NCBI GenBank assembly: GCA_051867635.1 | Contig: JBJDYT010000027.1 | Location: forward strand, 1-27,846 | Origin: RGIG5472 sp051867635 | GTDB taxonomy: Bacteria; Bacillota; Clostridia; Oscillospirales; Oscillospiraceae | Length of the DNA stretch: 27,846 bases | Reading direction: 5' to 3' | Part shown: one piece after another, positions 1-7,103 of the stretch | How the letters are laid out: the number at the start of each line of letters is the position of its first letter | Position numbering within the stretch: position 1 is the first letter of the stretch | Translations under genes and position numbers: made by a program | The notes under the pieces: generated by a model | Databases searched by the model: none | What the model was told of the DNA's origin: nothing | Seen by the model: only the letters and a program-made list of their open reading frames with translations

Positions 1-5
1 ACTAT

Positions 6-51
6 GCCCTTTCAGGGCTTGTTCAAGCCACGCGTTTCACGCGTGGTCTTG
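6..51. repeat. Two adjacent inverted repeats at the window edge
   Basis: Hairpin 1 pairs GCCCT (6-10) with AGGGC (14-18). Hairpin 2 pairs CAAG-CCACGCG (24-34) with CGCGTGG-T-CTTG (40-51), an 11 bp stem with one unpaired T and a five-base loop. They lie immediately downstream of the rqcH stop on the minus strand. Neither is followed by a T-tract, so a simple terminator is not obvious. Paired subterminal hairpins like these occur at ends of IS200/IS605-type elements and in REP-like repeats, but the rest of any such element would lie outside the window. Confidence 0.5.
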
Positions 52-54
52 ACT

Positions 55-1809
55 TCATTTGACCGCCAGACGCTCTGCCAGCGCCTTCTCCGGCGTGACG
101 TACAGCGTCCGGTAATTGGTGTACACGACCCGCCCCGGCATGGCCCCGGCGGGCTTTTTCACATACCTGACCGCCGCGTAATCCACCGCCACGCCGCTGC
201 TCTCCGCCCCCTGGGAGAACCAGGCCGCCAGCATGGCCGCCTCCCGGAGGCTCTGTTCATCCGGCTCCGCTCCGGCGGTGCGCAGGATAACGTGGGAGCC
301 GTGGAGCTTCTGCACATGGAGCCAGATGTCCCGTTTGTCGGCGTCCTTCAGCGTCAGACGGTCGTTCTGGGTGTTGTTGCGGCCCACCAGGATGGGAACG
401 CCGCCGCTGGAGAGAAATTCCCGATAGGGGCTCGGGCGCTTGGGCTGCTTTTTTGTCCCGCTCTGGCGGCGGAGATAGCCCCCCGCTGTCAGTTCGGCGC
501 GGATCTCGTTGAAGTCCTGCTCCGACTCCGCCTGGGAGATCTCCTGCAGCACGCTTTCAAGGTAGGCCAGCTCCTCCTCTCCCTTTTCCAGCAGCTGCCG
601 CAGATACTGCTCCGCGGTCTTCAGCTTGTTGTAGAGCTTATAGTACCGCGCCGCATTCTGCTGCGGCGTAAGCCTCACATCCAGAGGAATGGCGATCTCC
701 GGCGCGCCCTCCTGGTAGTAGTCCTGGGCCAGCAGCTCCCGCTGGCCCCGCTCCATCCGGTAGAGGTTTGCTGTGATCAGCTCGCCCTGCTTGCGGTAGG
801 TCTCCCGGTCCTGGGTCTGGGCGTACTCCCGGCGCTGGTTCTGCAGCTTCCGCGCCAGGCGGTCCCTGGCGCCCGTGGCCGCCCGCAGCAGATCCTGCCC
901 CTTCTGGCGGACCCGCTCCTGCCGCTCCCGCTCCTCGGAAAACCGGTCCAGCAGGCAGGAGTAGCTCTCCATCCGGACGGACTCCACCTCCGGGCCGTAC
1001 TGTAAAATAGGGCCGAGGTAGGTGAAATCCACCGGTTCGCCGTCCCGCTGGAGAAGCGTTGGTGTAAAGGAATTATCCTGTTCACCATTTGCCAGCGAAT
1101 CGATGAGCGCCAGCGCGCTTTCCCGCTCTCCGGCGGATAGCTCTCCGATCCGCACATCGTCCCGGCCGGCAGCGCGGAAGGCCACCTCCCGGGCGATCAG
1201 CGGCGAAAAGCCGGAGATCGCGCCCAGCATCCACTGGGACAGGGTATGCTCGGGATTCTCTGCCGCGAGGGACGCGCCCAGCGCTTCCTTCCCCGCCAGC
1301 GCCGGGTTCAGCCGCTCGCCTGCGGGCGGCAGGCGGTACCGCATGCCCGGCAGCACCTGCCGCTGGAGGGACATCTCCAGATCCACCCGCCGCAGGCAGT
1401 CGATGATGATCTCGTCCTGATCCAGCAAGATCAGGTTGGAGCGGCGGCCCATGGCCTCCAGCACCAGCGAGCGGGTCCCCGGCTGGCCCAGCTCGTCCGT
1501 CACGTCAAACTCCAGCCGCACCAGCCGCTCCATGGGCGGCTGGGTCACGCTGCGGATGCGCCCGCCCGACAGGTGCTTGCGCAGCAGCATGCAGAACATG
1601 GGCGGCGCGGCGGGATTCTCCCGCTGCAGCCCGGTGAGCTGGATGCGGGGCAGGCTCACGCCGGCGTTGAGGTACAGCCGCCTCCCGCCCCGCAGCAGCA
1701 GGACCACCTGGTCCCGGGCGGGTTGCTGCACCTTTTCGACCCTGGCCCCGGTGATCTCCGGCGCCAGCTCCCGCAGCAATGCCCGCAGGCAGATCGCGTC
1801 AAGCGGCAT
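55..1809 (-). CDS. rqcH: RqcH / NFACT-family ribosome quality control factor
   Basis: 584 residues, the usual length for bacterial NFACT (FbpA/Rqc2-type) proteins. The N-terminal NFACT-N domain opens with MPLDAICLRALL; two helix-hairpin-helix segments and a long coiled coil (about 290-440) follow, then the C-terminal NFACT-R domain with the signature DIWLHVQKLHGSH. In Bacillus the family binds obstructed 50S subunits and recruits tRNA-Ala to add C-terminal alanine tails that mark stalled chains for degradation. The Asp-Arg pair important for tRNA binding in the Bacillus protein seems to be Glu-Arg here (E94-R95, aligned by eye). Only three bases separate it from mrnC, and its ribosome site (GAGGAGGAA) lies in the last codons of mrnC, implying coupled translation. 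Older annotation as a fibronectin-binding protein describes the same family. Confidence 0.93.
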   Translation of the reverse strand: MPLDAICLRALLRELAPEITGARVEKVQQPARDQVVLLLRGGRRLYLNAGVSLPRIQLTGLQRENPAAPPMFCMLLRKHLSGGRIRSVTQPPMERLVRLEFDVTDELGQPGTRSLVLEAMGRRSNLILLDQDEIIIDCLRRVDLEMSLQRQVLPGMRYRLPPAGERLNPALAGKEALGASLAAENPEHTLSQWMLGAISGFSPLIAREVAFRAAGRDDVRIGELSAGERESALALIDSLANGEQDNSFTPTLLQRDGEPVDFTYLGPILQYGPEVESVRMESYSCLLDRFSEERERQERVRQKGQDLLRAATGARDRLARKLQNQRREYAQTQDRETYRKQGELITANLYRMERGQRELLAQDYYQEGAPEIAIPLDVRLTPQQNAARYYKLYNKLKTAEQYLRQLLEKGEEELAYLESVLQEISQAESEQDFNEIRAELTAGGYLRRQSGTKKQPKRPSPYREFLSSGGVPILVGRNNTQNDRLTLKDADKRDIWLHVQKLHGSHVILRTAGAEPDEQSLREAAMLAAWFSQGAESSGVAVDYAAVRYVKKPAGAMPGRVVYTNYRTLYVTPEKALAERLAVK

Positions 1810-1812
1810 AGC

Positions 1813-2220
1813 TCATTCCTCCTCTCCAATCATATGGGAAAACAGCTCGTTGATCCTCTCCTGCCGCCCCCGCAGATAGAGGTAGCCGAACAGGGCCTCC
1901 AGGGCGGTCGCCTTCTGGTAATCGCCCCGGGAGGCGTGGACCGGGATATTGTGGACGTTGGCGTTCCGCCCCCGGCGGAAGACCCCCTGCTCCTCCTCCG
2001 TCAGCAGCGGCAGGATCTTCTCCGCGAAGGCCGCCTGGGCCGGGGCGCAGACCAGCTCCACCGTGGCGCGGTGGAGGCCCTTGCCGGTGGCCCTGCCCTG
2101 CTCGCAGAGCCAGGCGCGCACCAGCAGCTCATACACCGCGTCCCCCAGATGGGCCAGGCCGATGCTGCTGATCTCCCGGACGGCGTCCTCCTTAAGCTCC
2201 ACATGAAAATGATCCCGCAT
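1813..2220 (-). CDS. mrnC: Mini-ribonuclease III (23S rRNA maturation)
   Basis: 135 residues, a stand-alone RNase III catalytic domain without the double-stranded RNA-binding domain, as is typical of Mini-III. The signature LAHLGDAVYE (about 22-31) contains the metal-binding acidic residues D27 and E31; a second acidic motif is YQKATALEALFGYLY (E108). The conserved FRRGRNA segment is at about 81-87. In Bacillus, MrnC trims 23S rRNA precursor ends. The start has a strong ribosome site (AAGGAGAG). It lies between a U32 gene and rqcH in a minus-strand cluster, and the link with rqcH puts two large-subunit factors together. Confidence 0.93.
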   Translation of the reverse strand: MRDHFHVELKEDAVREISSIGLAHLGDAVYELLVRAWLCEQGRATGKGLHRATVELVCAPAQAAFAEKILPLLTEEEQGVFRRGRNANVHNIPVHASRGDYQKATALEALFGYLYLRGRQERINELFSHMIGEEE

Positions 2221-2257
2221 TTGTCTCTCTCCTTCCGCCGCGGCGGCAAACAGCTTT

Positions 2258-2287
2258 CGGCCGCGGGACGACTGCGCCCCGCGGCCG
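2258..2287 (-). other. GC-rich stem-loop between the U32 gene and mrnC
   Basis: A perfect 10 bp inverted repeat, CGGCCGCGGG (2258-2267) with CCCGCGGCCG (2278-2287), sits just after the U32 stop and before the mrnC ribosome site. There is no good T-tract after it on the minus strand, so it may be a processing or partial-termination structure rather than a full terminator. Confidence 0.5.
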
Positions 2288-2301
2288 GTCTTTGCTTTTT
2301 A

Positions 2302-3528
2302 TTATCTCCCGGACAGGTCCACCGCGTGGCGCAAAAAGCTCATGGGCGGCACAGCGCGCGGCAGCTGCATGGTAAAGCGCATCTGCGGATGCCGTGGCTC
2401 TTCCAGCGGATTCCCATCTTGGTCTTGCATGGCAGGAGCTGTAAAGGAAAACGGCTTTAAGTCCGGGCCTACCACTTCCACCGTGTCCCCCGCGCGGAAT
2501 TTGTTGTTCAGCGTCAGCACCGCGCGGCCGCTTTCGTCGCACTGGCGGACGATGGCACAGATCTGCCACTCCCGGAGATAGCGGGAATGGGAGGTATACT
2601 GCCCCGGCTCGCCGAAGTAAAAGCCGGTGGAGTAAAACCGGTGGCTCACATGGTTCACCTCGTCCAGCCACACCGGATCCGGCTCCCGGCCGGCGGCCAC
2701 GTCATCGATGACATGGCGGTAGGCCCCTGTGACGATGGCGGCGTAGTAGGCGGATTTGGCCCGGCCCTCGATCTTGATGCAGTCCACGCCCGCGTCCATC
2801 AGCTCTCCGAGATGGCCGATCATGCACATGTCCCGGGAGTTCATGATATAGGTGCCCTTTTCGTCCTCAAAGACGGGGAAATACTCCCCCGGCCGCTTCT
2901 CCTCCATCAGCGCGTAGGCATAGCGGCAGGGCTGGGCGCAGGCGCCCCGGTTGCTGTCCCGTCCGGTGAGGTAGTTGCTGAGCAGGCAGCGCCCGGAATA
3001 GCTGACGCACATGGCCCCGTGGCCGAAGGTCTCGATCTCCAGCTCTTTTGGGGTTTTCTCCCGGATCTCCCGGATCTCCTCCAGGCGCAGCTCCCGGGCC
3101 AGCACCACCCGCTTCGCCCCCAGGTCATACCAGGCCCGCGCGCACTCGTAATTCGCAACGCTCTGCTGGGTGCTGACGTGCCGCTCGCAGCGGGGAGCGT
3201 ATTTCCCCGCCAGGGCGAACACGCCCAGGTCCGCCACGATCAGAGCGTCCACCCCCGCGTCCTGCAGCCTTTCCAAATGCTCCGGCAGCCGGGCCGCTTC
3301 GCCGTTTCGCGGCATGGTGTTCACCGCGGCATGCACCTTGACGCCGTGGGCATGGGCAAAGCGCACCGCCTCAGGCAGCTCCTCCGGCGTAAAGTTGCCT
3401 GCGAAGGCCCGCATACCGAAGGAGGTGCCGGCGAGATACACCGCGTCCGCGCCGTACAGCACCGCCATCTCCAGCTTTTCCCTGTCTCCCGCGGGAGAGA
3501 GCAGCTCCAGCTTCCGCCGCTGTCCCAT
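2302..3528 (-). CDS. Peptidase U32 family protein (TrhP/RlhA-type RNA hydroxylation)
   Basis: 408 residues. The N terminus KLELLSPAGD and the block FGHGAMCVSYSGRCLLSNY are diagnostic of the U32 family. Cysteines C174, C181, C197 and C201 match the cluster thought to bind an iron-sulfur centre. Although named peptidases, characterised members act in prephenate-dependent hydroxylation of tRNA uridine (TrhP) or 23S rRNA cytidine (RlhA); which RNA this one serves cannot be told from sequence. The start ATG shares one base with the mltG stop (TGATG), so the pair is translationally coupled. Next to mltG is a familiar place for U32 genes in Firmicutes (the yrrL-yrrO region of Bacillus). Confidence 0.88.
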   Translation of the reverse strand: MGQRRKLELLSPAGDREKLEMAVLYGADAVYLAGTSFGMRAFAGNFTPEELPEAVRFAHAHGVKVHAAVNTMPRNGEAARLPEHLERLQDAGVDALIVADLGVFALAGKYAPRCERHVSTQQSVANYECARAWYDLGAKRVVLARELRLEEIREIREKTPKELEIETFGHGAMCVSYSGRCLLSNYLTGRDSNRGACAQPCRYAYALMEEKRPGEYFPVFEDEKGTYIMNSRDMCMIGHLGELMDAGVDCIKIEGRAKSAYYAAIVTGAYRHVIDDVAAGREPDPVWLDEVNHVSHRFYSTGFYFGEPGQYTSHSRYLREWQICAIVRQCDESGRAVLTLNNKFRAGDTVEVVGPDLKPFSFTAPAMQDQDGNPLEEPRHPQMRFTMQLPRAVPPMSFLRHAVDLSGR

Positions 3529-4670
3529 CAGCCCACAGAGGCCATGGCCTGGTTATGCTCGGCCAGCGTCTTGCTGAAGATATGCTTGCCGTCATTGCCG
3601 AGGACATAGAAGTAATAGTCGGTGTTGGCCGGCTCCACCGCCGCCTCAATGGAGGCGAGACCGGGGTTGGAGATGGGCGTGGGAGGCAGGCCCTTGTGCT
3701 GGTAGAGGTTGTAGGGGCTGTCCAGCGAGGTGTAGTCCGCCTGGGTGATGGGACGGCCCGCGGCGTAGACCAGCGACGCGTCGATCTGCAGCAGATAGTA
3801 GGTCTCCCCGGCGTTCTCCAGCCGGTTATAGATGACGGAGGCGATCTTCTCCCGGTCGCTGCCGTCGGTCTCCTTTTCGATGAGCGAGGCGATGGTGATG
3901 ACCTCCTTGAGGCTGTACTTCGACGCCTCGATCTGGTCGAGATAGCTGCTGACCTTACTGTAGAAGTTGTCCACCAGGCGCTTCAGGGCCGAGGTGGGGT
4001 CCTCGCCCACATAGAATTCATAGGTGTCGGGGAAGAGATAGCCCTCCAGCCGGGAAACGTCGCCGGTTTCCGTGTCGTCGGTGAACTGATAGCCGAACTT
4101 GCTGGTCTTGGCGGCCTCGGTCAGGGCCTCCTCCGTGCTCACGCCGTTCTCCGCCAGGAGGGTGATGATCTCCTTCACCGTGGCGCCCTCCGGGATGCGC
4201 ACCCGGACCGTCTCGGCGTTGGCGGGACGCTGGCGGGGGATCATGCCGTTGATCAGGGCGCGGTAGTCCATTTCGGAGTTCAGGACGTAGGCGCCGGGGC
4301 CGATCTTTTCATCCGCGTTGAACACCGCCGCGAAGAGGCGGAACACGCCGCGGTAGTTGATGAGTCCCTCCTCCTTCAGCTTCTTGGCCACGGTGCCGAT
4401 GGTGTCCTCCTCCGTGACCACGATGGTGGTCTCCACATCCTCCTTGTTGAAGGAGCAGATGTCGTTGGCCAGGAGCCAGGCCGTCCCCGCCAGGATGGCG
4501 GAGACCACCAGGATAAAGCAAACGTAGGCAAGCAGGCTCTTCCGGCGGCGGGCCTTCTTGCGCCTCTGCCGCAGCTGCTTCTGCTGGTCCTCCTGGGCCT
4601 TGCGGACACGCTGCGCGTCCCAGTTGGTGGTTTCAAATTTGTCGTCATTCTGGTATGACACTTCTATCAC
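3528..4670 (-). CDS. mltG: Endolytic transglycosylase MltG
   Basis: 380 residues from a GTG start at 4670, chosen because AGGAAAGG lies just upstream; an ATG at 4733 would add 21 unlike, arginine-rich residues and has no clear ribosome site. A basic cytoplasmic N terminus is followed by one membrane segment (about 45-67), a LysM-like region and the YceG/MltG catalytic domain. Key motifs are LEGYLFPDTY (208-217), ASLIEKE (261-267, with E265 as the expected catalytic glutamate) and GLPPTPISNPG (327-337). MltG cleaves nascent peptidoglycan strands at the membrane and sets glycan length. It is the first gene of the minus-strand group mltG-U32-mrnC-rqcH. Confidence 0.93.
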   Translation of the reverse strand: MIEVSYQNDDKFETTNWDAQRVRKAQEDQQKQLRQRRKKARRRKSLLAYVCFILVVSAILAGTAWLLANDICSFNKEDVETTIVVTEEDTIGTVAKKLKEEGLINYRGVFRLFAAVFNADEKIGPGAYVLNSEMDYRALINGMIPRQRPANAETVRVRIPEGATVKEIITLLAENGVSTEEALTEAAKTSKFGYQFTDDTETGDVSRLEGYLFPDTYEFYVGEDPTSALKRLVDNFYSKVSSYLDQIEASKYSLKEVITIASLIEKETDGSDREKIASVIYNRLENAGETYYLLQIDASLVYAAGRPITQADYTSLDSPYNLYQHKGLPPTPISNPGLASIEAAVEPANTDYYFYVLGNDGKHIFSKTLAEHNQAMASVG

Positions 4671-4769
4671 ACGCCTTTCCTGTCTGTTTCTTTTGCACCG
4701 ATGCGCTTCGTCACCTCTCCGCCGCTGCAGCATACATTGGTATTGAACGACGTAAGCGAGGTGAATTTC

Positions 4770-4898
4770 ATGTGGGGTTCTAACAACAACGGCTGCGGCT
4801 GCATCTGGATCATCCTGCTCATCATCCTGGTCCTGTGCTGCTGCTGCGGCGGCAACGGCTGCGGATGCGGCAGCAACTGCGGGTGCGACTGCGACTGA
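4770..4898 (+). CDS. Cysteine-rich membrane micropeptide (42 aa), function unknown
   Basis: 42 residues with 11 cysteines (C9, C11, C23-C26, C31, C33, C37, C39, C41). A short polar N terminus with three Asn is followed by one hydrophobic helix (about 12-22), a run of four Cys and a Gly/Cys/Asn/Asp tail. The start is decided by an excellent ribosome site, GAGGTGA at 4758-4764, five bases before ATG. A factor-independent terminator follows within 30 bases of the stop, so this is a complete monocistronic unit divergent from mltG. I do not recognise a characterised homologue; tiny Cys/Gly-rich membrane peptides occur in spore formers, and a role in a spore or envelope layer or in metal binding is only a guess. 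Confidence 0.75.
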   Translation: MWGSNNNGCGCIWIILLIILVLCCCCGGNGCGCGSNCGCDCD

Positions 4899-4926
4899 AA
4901 AACGGCCACACTACGTACGCGAGAGG

Positions 4927-4945
4927 GGGCCTCACGGCCCTTTTT
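4927..4945 (+). terminator. Terminator of the micropeptide gene
   Basis: GGGCC (4927-4931) pairs with GGCCC (4936-4940) around a TCAC loop and is followed by five T (4941-4945). Confidence 0.8.
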
Positions 4946-4974
4946 CGCCGTCCGCCCCCGGGACAGGCCGCCCC

Positions 4975-5643
4975 TCAGGGCAGCAGCGCCGTGAGCCGCC
5001 GGAAGATCTCGCCGTGGATCTCCTCCGCGCTGAGCAGCCGTCCTTCCCGCACGCAGGCCACGCGCTCCCAGCCGCAGAGCTCCGCCACCCGGGAGCCGCT
5101 GTCACGGCAGCGGCGCAGGTACTGCTCGTCCTGCTCGTGGATATCCGCCTGGGTGTGGGTGGCGGCCTCCCGCCGCCGCATCATCTGCGCTGTGATCTCC
5201 GTGGGGATATCGAGATAAAACACCACGTCTGGCCGGGGCAGGCCCAGCAGGTCATACTCAAAGTGGAACAGCCACTGCAAAAACGGCCGCTGCTCCTCCT
5301 CCGGCAGCTTGGAGGCCTGATGCACCGCGTTGGAGGTGGTGTAGCGGTCCGCCACCACAAGGCCGCCGCTCTCATAAAAGCCGCCCCAGTCCTGCTTGTA
5401 GGAGGCGTAGCGGTCCACCGCGTAAAAGGTGGAGGCGGCATAGGCGTTCACATCGCCGGGGTCGGCGCCGAAGGCCCCGCCGAGGTACATACGGATCAGG
5501 GCCGAGGAGTCGTTGTCATACCGGGGGAAGGTGATCTGCCGCAGGGCGCGGCCCTCCCGCCGCAGCCGCTCGCAGAGCAGGCGGGTCTGGGTGGCCTTGC
5601 CGGAGCCGTCGGTCCCCTCAAAAACGATCAGCTTTCCCTTCAT
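4975..5643 (-). CDS. tmk: Thymidylate kinase-like protein
   Basis: 222 residues from the ATG at 5643. The P-loop is GTDGSGKAT (10-18), followed by the TFPRYDND segment (38-45) and VADRYTTSNAVHQ (97-109) with the DRY motif typical of dTMP kinases; VFYLDIP (141-147) precedes the lid region. The expected activity is dTMP + ATP to dTDP + ADP. One oddity is that Ala follows the P-loop Lys where Ser/Thr normally coordinates magnesium, although a Thr comes next. The start overlaps the upstream glycosyltransferase stop by four bases (ATGA). A related deoxynucleoside-monophosphate kinase role cannot be excluded. Confidence 0.82.
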   Translation of the reverse strand: MKGKLIVFEGTDGSGKATQTRLLCERLRREGRALRQITFPRYDNDSSALIRMYLGGAFGADPGDVNAYAASTFYAVDRYASYKQDWGGFYESGGLVVADRYTTSNAVHQASKLPEEEQRPFLQWLFHFEYDLLGLPRPDVVFYLDIPTEITAQMMRRREAATHTQADIHEQDEQYLRRCRDSGSRVAELCGWERVACVREGRLLSAEEIHGEIFRRLTALLP

Positions 5644-6353
5644 CGCTTCTCCCCCGCCACATGGAGCAGAAACAGCGGCAGCTTCATCATCCGGCCGATG
5701 CGCTTGGGGTCCTTCACCAGGCGGTAGAACCACTCCAGGCCATGGTCCCGGTAAAACTGCGGCGCCCGCTCCGTGACGCCCGCGAACACGTCCAGCGAGC
5801 CGCCCAGGCCCACCAGCAGGCGGGCGCCGGTGGCCGACGCGTATTGCTGCATGAATTTTTCCTGCTTCGGCGCGCCGAGGCAGACGAAGACCATGTCCGC
5901 GCCGCTGGCGCGTACCTGCGCCGCCGCGGCGGCGTCGTCCTTGAAATAGCCGTCCGCCGTCCCGGCGATGAGGAGCCCGGGGAAGCTCTCCTTCATGCGC
6001 TCTGCCGCGCGCTCGGCGATGCCGGGCTTCGCCCCCAGCAGAAACACGCTCTTTTGCAGCTCCGCGCACTTGCCCAGCATCTCCGTTCCGAACTCGATAC
6101 CGGGAACGCGGCCCTTCAGCGGCGTTTTGCGGAGCTTCGCGCCGTACACCACGCCGATGCCGTCCGGCAGCACCAGGTCGGCGCCGTTGACGGCGGCCAT
6201 GGCCTCCGGGTCCTTCCGGCAGGTCTCCACGATCTCCGGGTTGGGCGTCACCACATAATGCGCCCCGTCGCACAGCAGCAGCTCGCAGCCGCGCTGCACC
6301 GCTTCCTCCATGGTCAGATCGTCAAATCCGACCCCCAACAGCTCCACTCGCAT
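5640..6353 (-). CDS. WecG/TagA/CpsF family glycosyltransferase
   Basis: 237 residues, close to the family norm. Recognisable blocks are YVVTPNPEIV (about 34-43), ADLVLPDGIGVVYGAK (about 59-74, with the Asp proposed as catalytic base in TagA), GRVPGIE, and VFVCLGAPKQEKFM followed by GLGGSLDVFAG. Family members move an N-acetyl-aminosugar (usually ManNAc) onto a lipid-linked GlcNAc at the membrane, beginning wall teichoic acid or related polymers. The acceptor here is unknown because no tagO or tag operon is in view. It is the promoter-proximal gene of a two-gene operon with tmk. Confidence 0.88.
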   Translation of the reverse strand: MRVELLGVGFDDLTMEEAVQRGCELLLCDGAHYVVTPNPEIVETCRKDPEAMAAVNGADLVLPDGIGVVYGAKLRKTPLKGRVPGIEFGTEMLGKCAELQKSVFLLGAKPGIAERAAERMKESFPGLLIAGTADGYFKDDAAAAAQVRASGADMVFVCLGAPKQEKFMQQYASATGARLLVGLGGSLDVFAGVTERAPQFYRDHGLEWFYRLVKDPKRIGRMMKLPLFLLHVAGEKR

Positions 6354-6418
6354 GAACGTCCGCTTCCTCGCTTCCGAAAGATAGTTTCTTTTACAAGTAT
6401 CCCATAGAATAGCAGTTT

Positions 6419-6447
6419 ATTATAACACGTCTTTGCGCCTTTGTCCA
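6419..6447 (-). promoter_or_regulatory. Promoter of the tagA-like/tmk operon
   Basis: On the minus strand, TGGACA (6447-6442), a 17-base spacer and TATAAT (6424-6419). The predicted leader before the ATG at 6353 is about 60 bases. Confidence 0.7.
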
Positions 6448-6523
6448 CAAAAAGCGGCCGGAGGCCCCCATTCCTCCCCCCTTCCGCCCTTTTTCGGCAG
6501 GCCGGCGAAGGCCGCGGACGCGC

Positions 6524-6557
6524 AAAAAACTCCCGCCACCGCTCAGGATGACGGGAG
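6524..6557 (-). terminator. Terminator of the Nudix gene
   Basis: CTCCCG and CGGGAG (6557-6552 with 6535-6530 on the minus strand) enclose a partly paired 16-base loop and are followed by six T. The hairpin overlaps the last codons and stop of the Nudix gene. Confidence 0.65.
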
Positions 6558-6971
6558 CTTGCCGCTGTGCAAATAGGCGTCCGCTTTCCGCAGCACGCGC
6601 CGGATATTCTCGTGCCGGAGCAGGCGCATGGCCTCCTCATAGTCCACCAGCGGGGCGCTGCGCAGCTCCTCGGCCTGTATGACCGGGGTCTGCCCCTCAT
6701 ACTCCGCCAGGAAAAACACCACCTGCTTGAAGGCGGCCCGGCTGCCGGGAAGCCTGTAGCGGATCGTCTCGCGAAAACCGTCGATCAGCTCCGGTCTGAT
6801 GTGGACCTCTTCCCATATCTCCCGCAGGGCGGTCTCCCGTTCGGTCTCCCCCGCCTCCACATGCCCCTTCGGAAAGCCGTACACGCCCCGCAGGCTCTGC
6901 GCCAGCACATATCTGACCTCTCCGCCGGCGCGGGTGAACAGCACCGCGCCGCAGGACTTTTCATAGCTCAT
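6543..6971 (-). CDS. Nudix hydrolase (Ap4A hydrolase-like)
   Basis: 142 residues, one Nudix domain. The Nudix box begins at G36 (GHVEAGE) and ends REIWEEVHI (50-58), so the metal-binding Glu residues E51, E54 and E55 are present; His57 replaces the usual Gly near the end of the box. The opening SCGAVLFTR and YGFPKGHVE resemble bis(5'-nucleosyl)-tetraphosphatases, which cleave Ap4A-type dinucleotides, but substrates in this superfamily cannot be read reliably from sequence. It is monocistronic, with its own strong promoter and terminator. Confidence 0.85.
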   Translation of the reverse strand: MSYEKSCGAVLFTRAGGEVRYVLAQSLRGVYGFPKGHVEAGETERETALREIWEEVHIRPELIDGFRETIRYRLPGSRAAFKQVVFFLAEYEGQTPVIQAEELRSAPLVDYEEAMRLLRHENIRRVLRKADAYLHSGKLPSS

Positions 6972-7027
6972 GCCTGTACCGCCCTCCGCATGTTTGATAG
7001 AATGCCGGACCGCCAGCTTTCGTTGTA

Positions 7028-7056
7028 ATTATAGTGTATCCTTTTCCGCCTGACAA
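7028..7056 (-). promoter_or_regulatory. Promoter of the Nudix gene
   Basis: On the minus strand, TTGTCA (7056-7051), 17 bases, then TATAAT (7033-7028); close to the sigma-A consensus. Confidence 0.8.
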
Positions 7057-7065
7057 GCCGCAGGC

Positions 7066-7103
7066 GAAAAAAAGCGGACGCGCTGCCGCGCGTCCGCTTT
7101 TTT
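7066..7103 (-). terminator. Terminator of the EamA transporter gene (probably bidirectional)
   Basis: GCGGACGCG (7074-7082) pairs perfectly with CGCGTCCGC (7089-7097). An A-run precedes and a T-run follows, so it can act in both directions. The transporter stop codon (7104-7102) lies inside the A/T arm. Confidence 0.85.

Noticed and set aside
4701..4769. Longer N terminus for the Cys-rich micropeptide
   Set aside because: The ribosome site GAGGTGA is placed for the ATG at 4770, and the upstream residues are unlike the rest.
4975..6273. A 432-residue fusion upstream of and including the thymidylate kinase
   Set aside because: Its first 210 residues are an off-frame reading of the TagA-like gene; the kinase start at 5643 overlaps the real stop of that gene.
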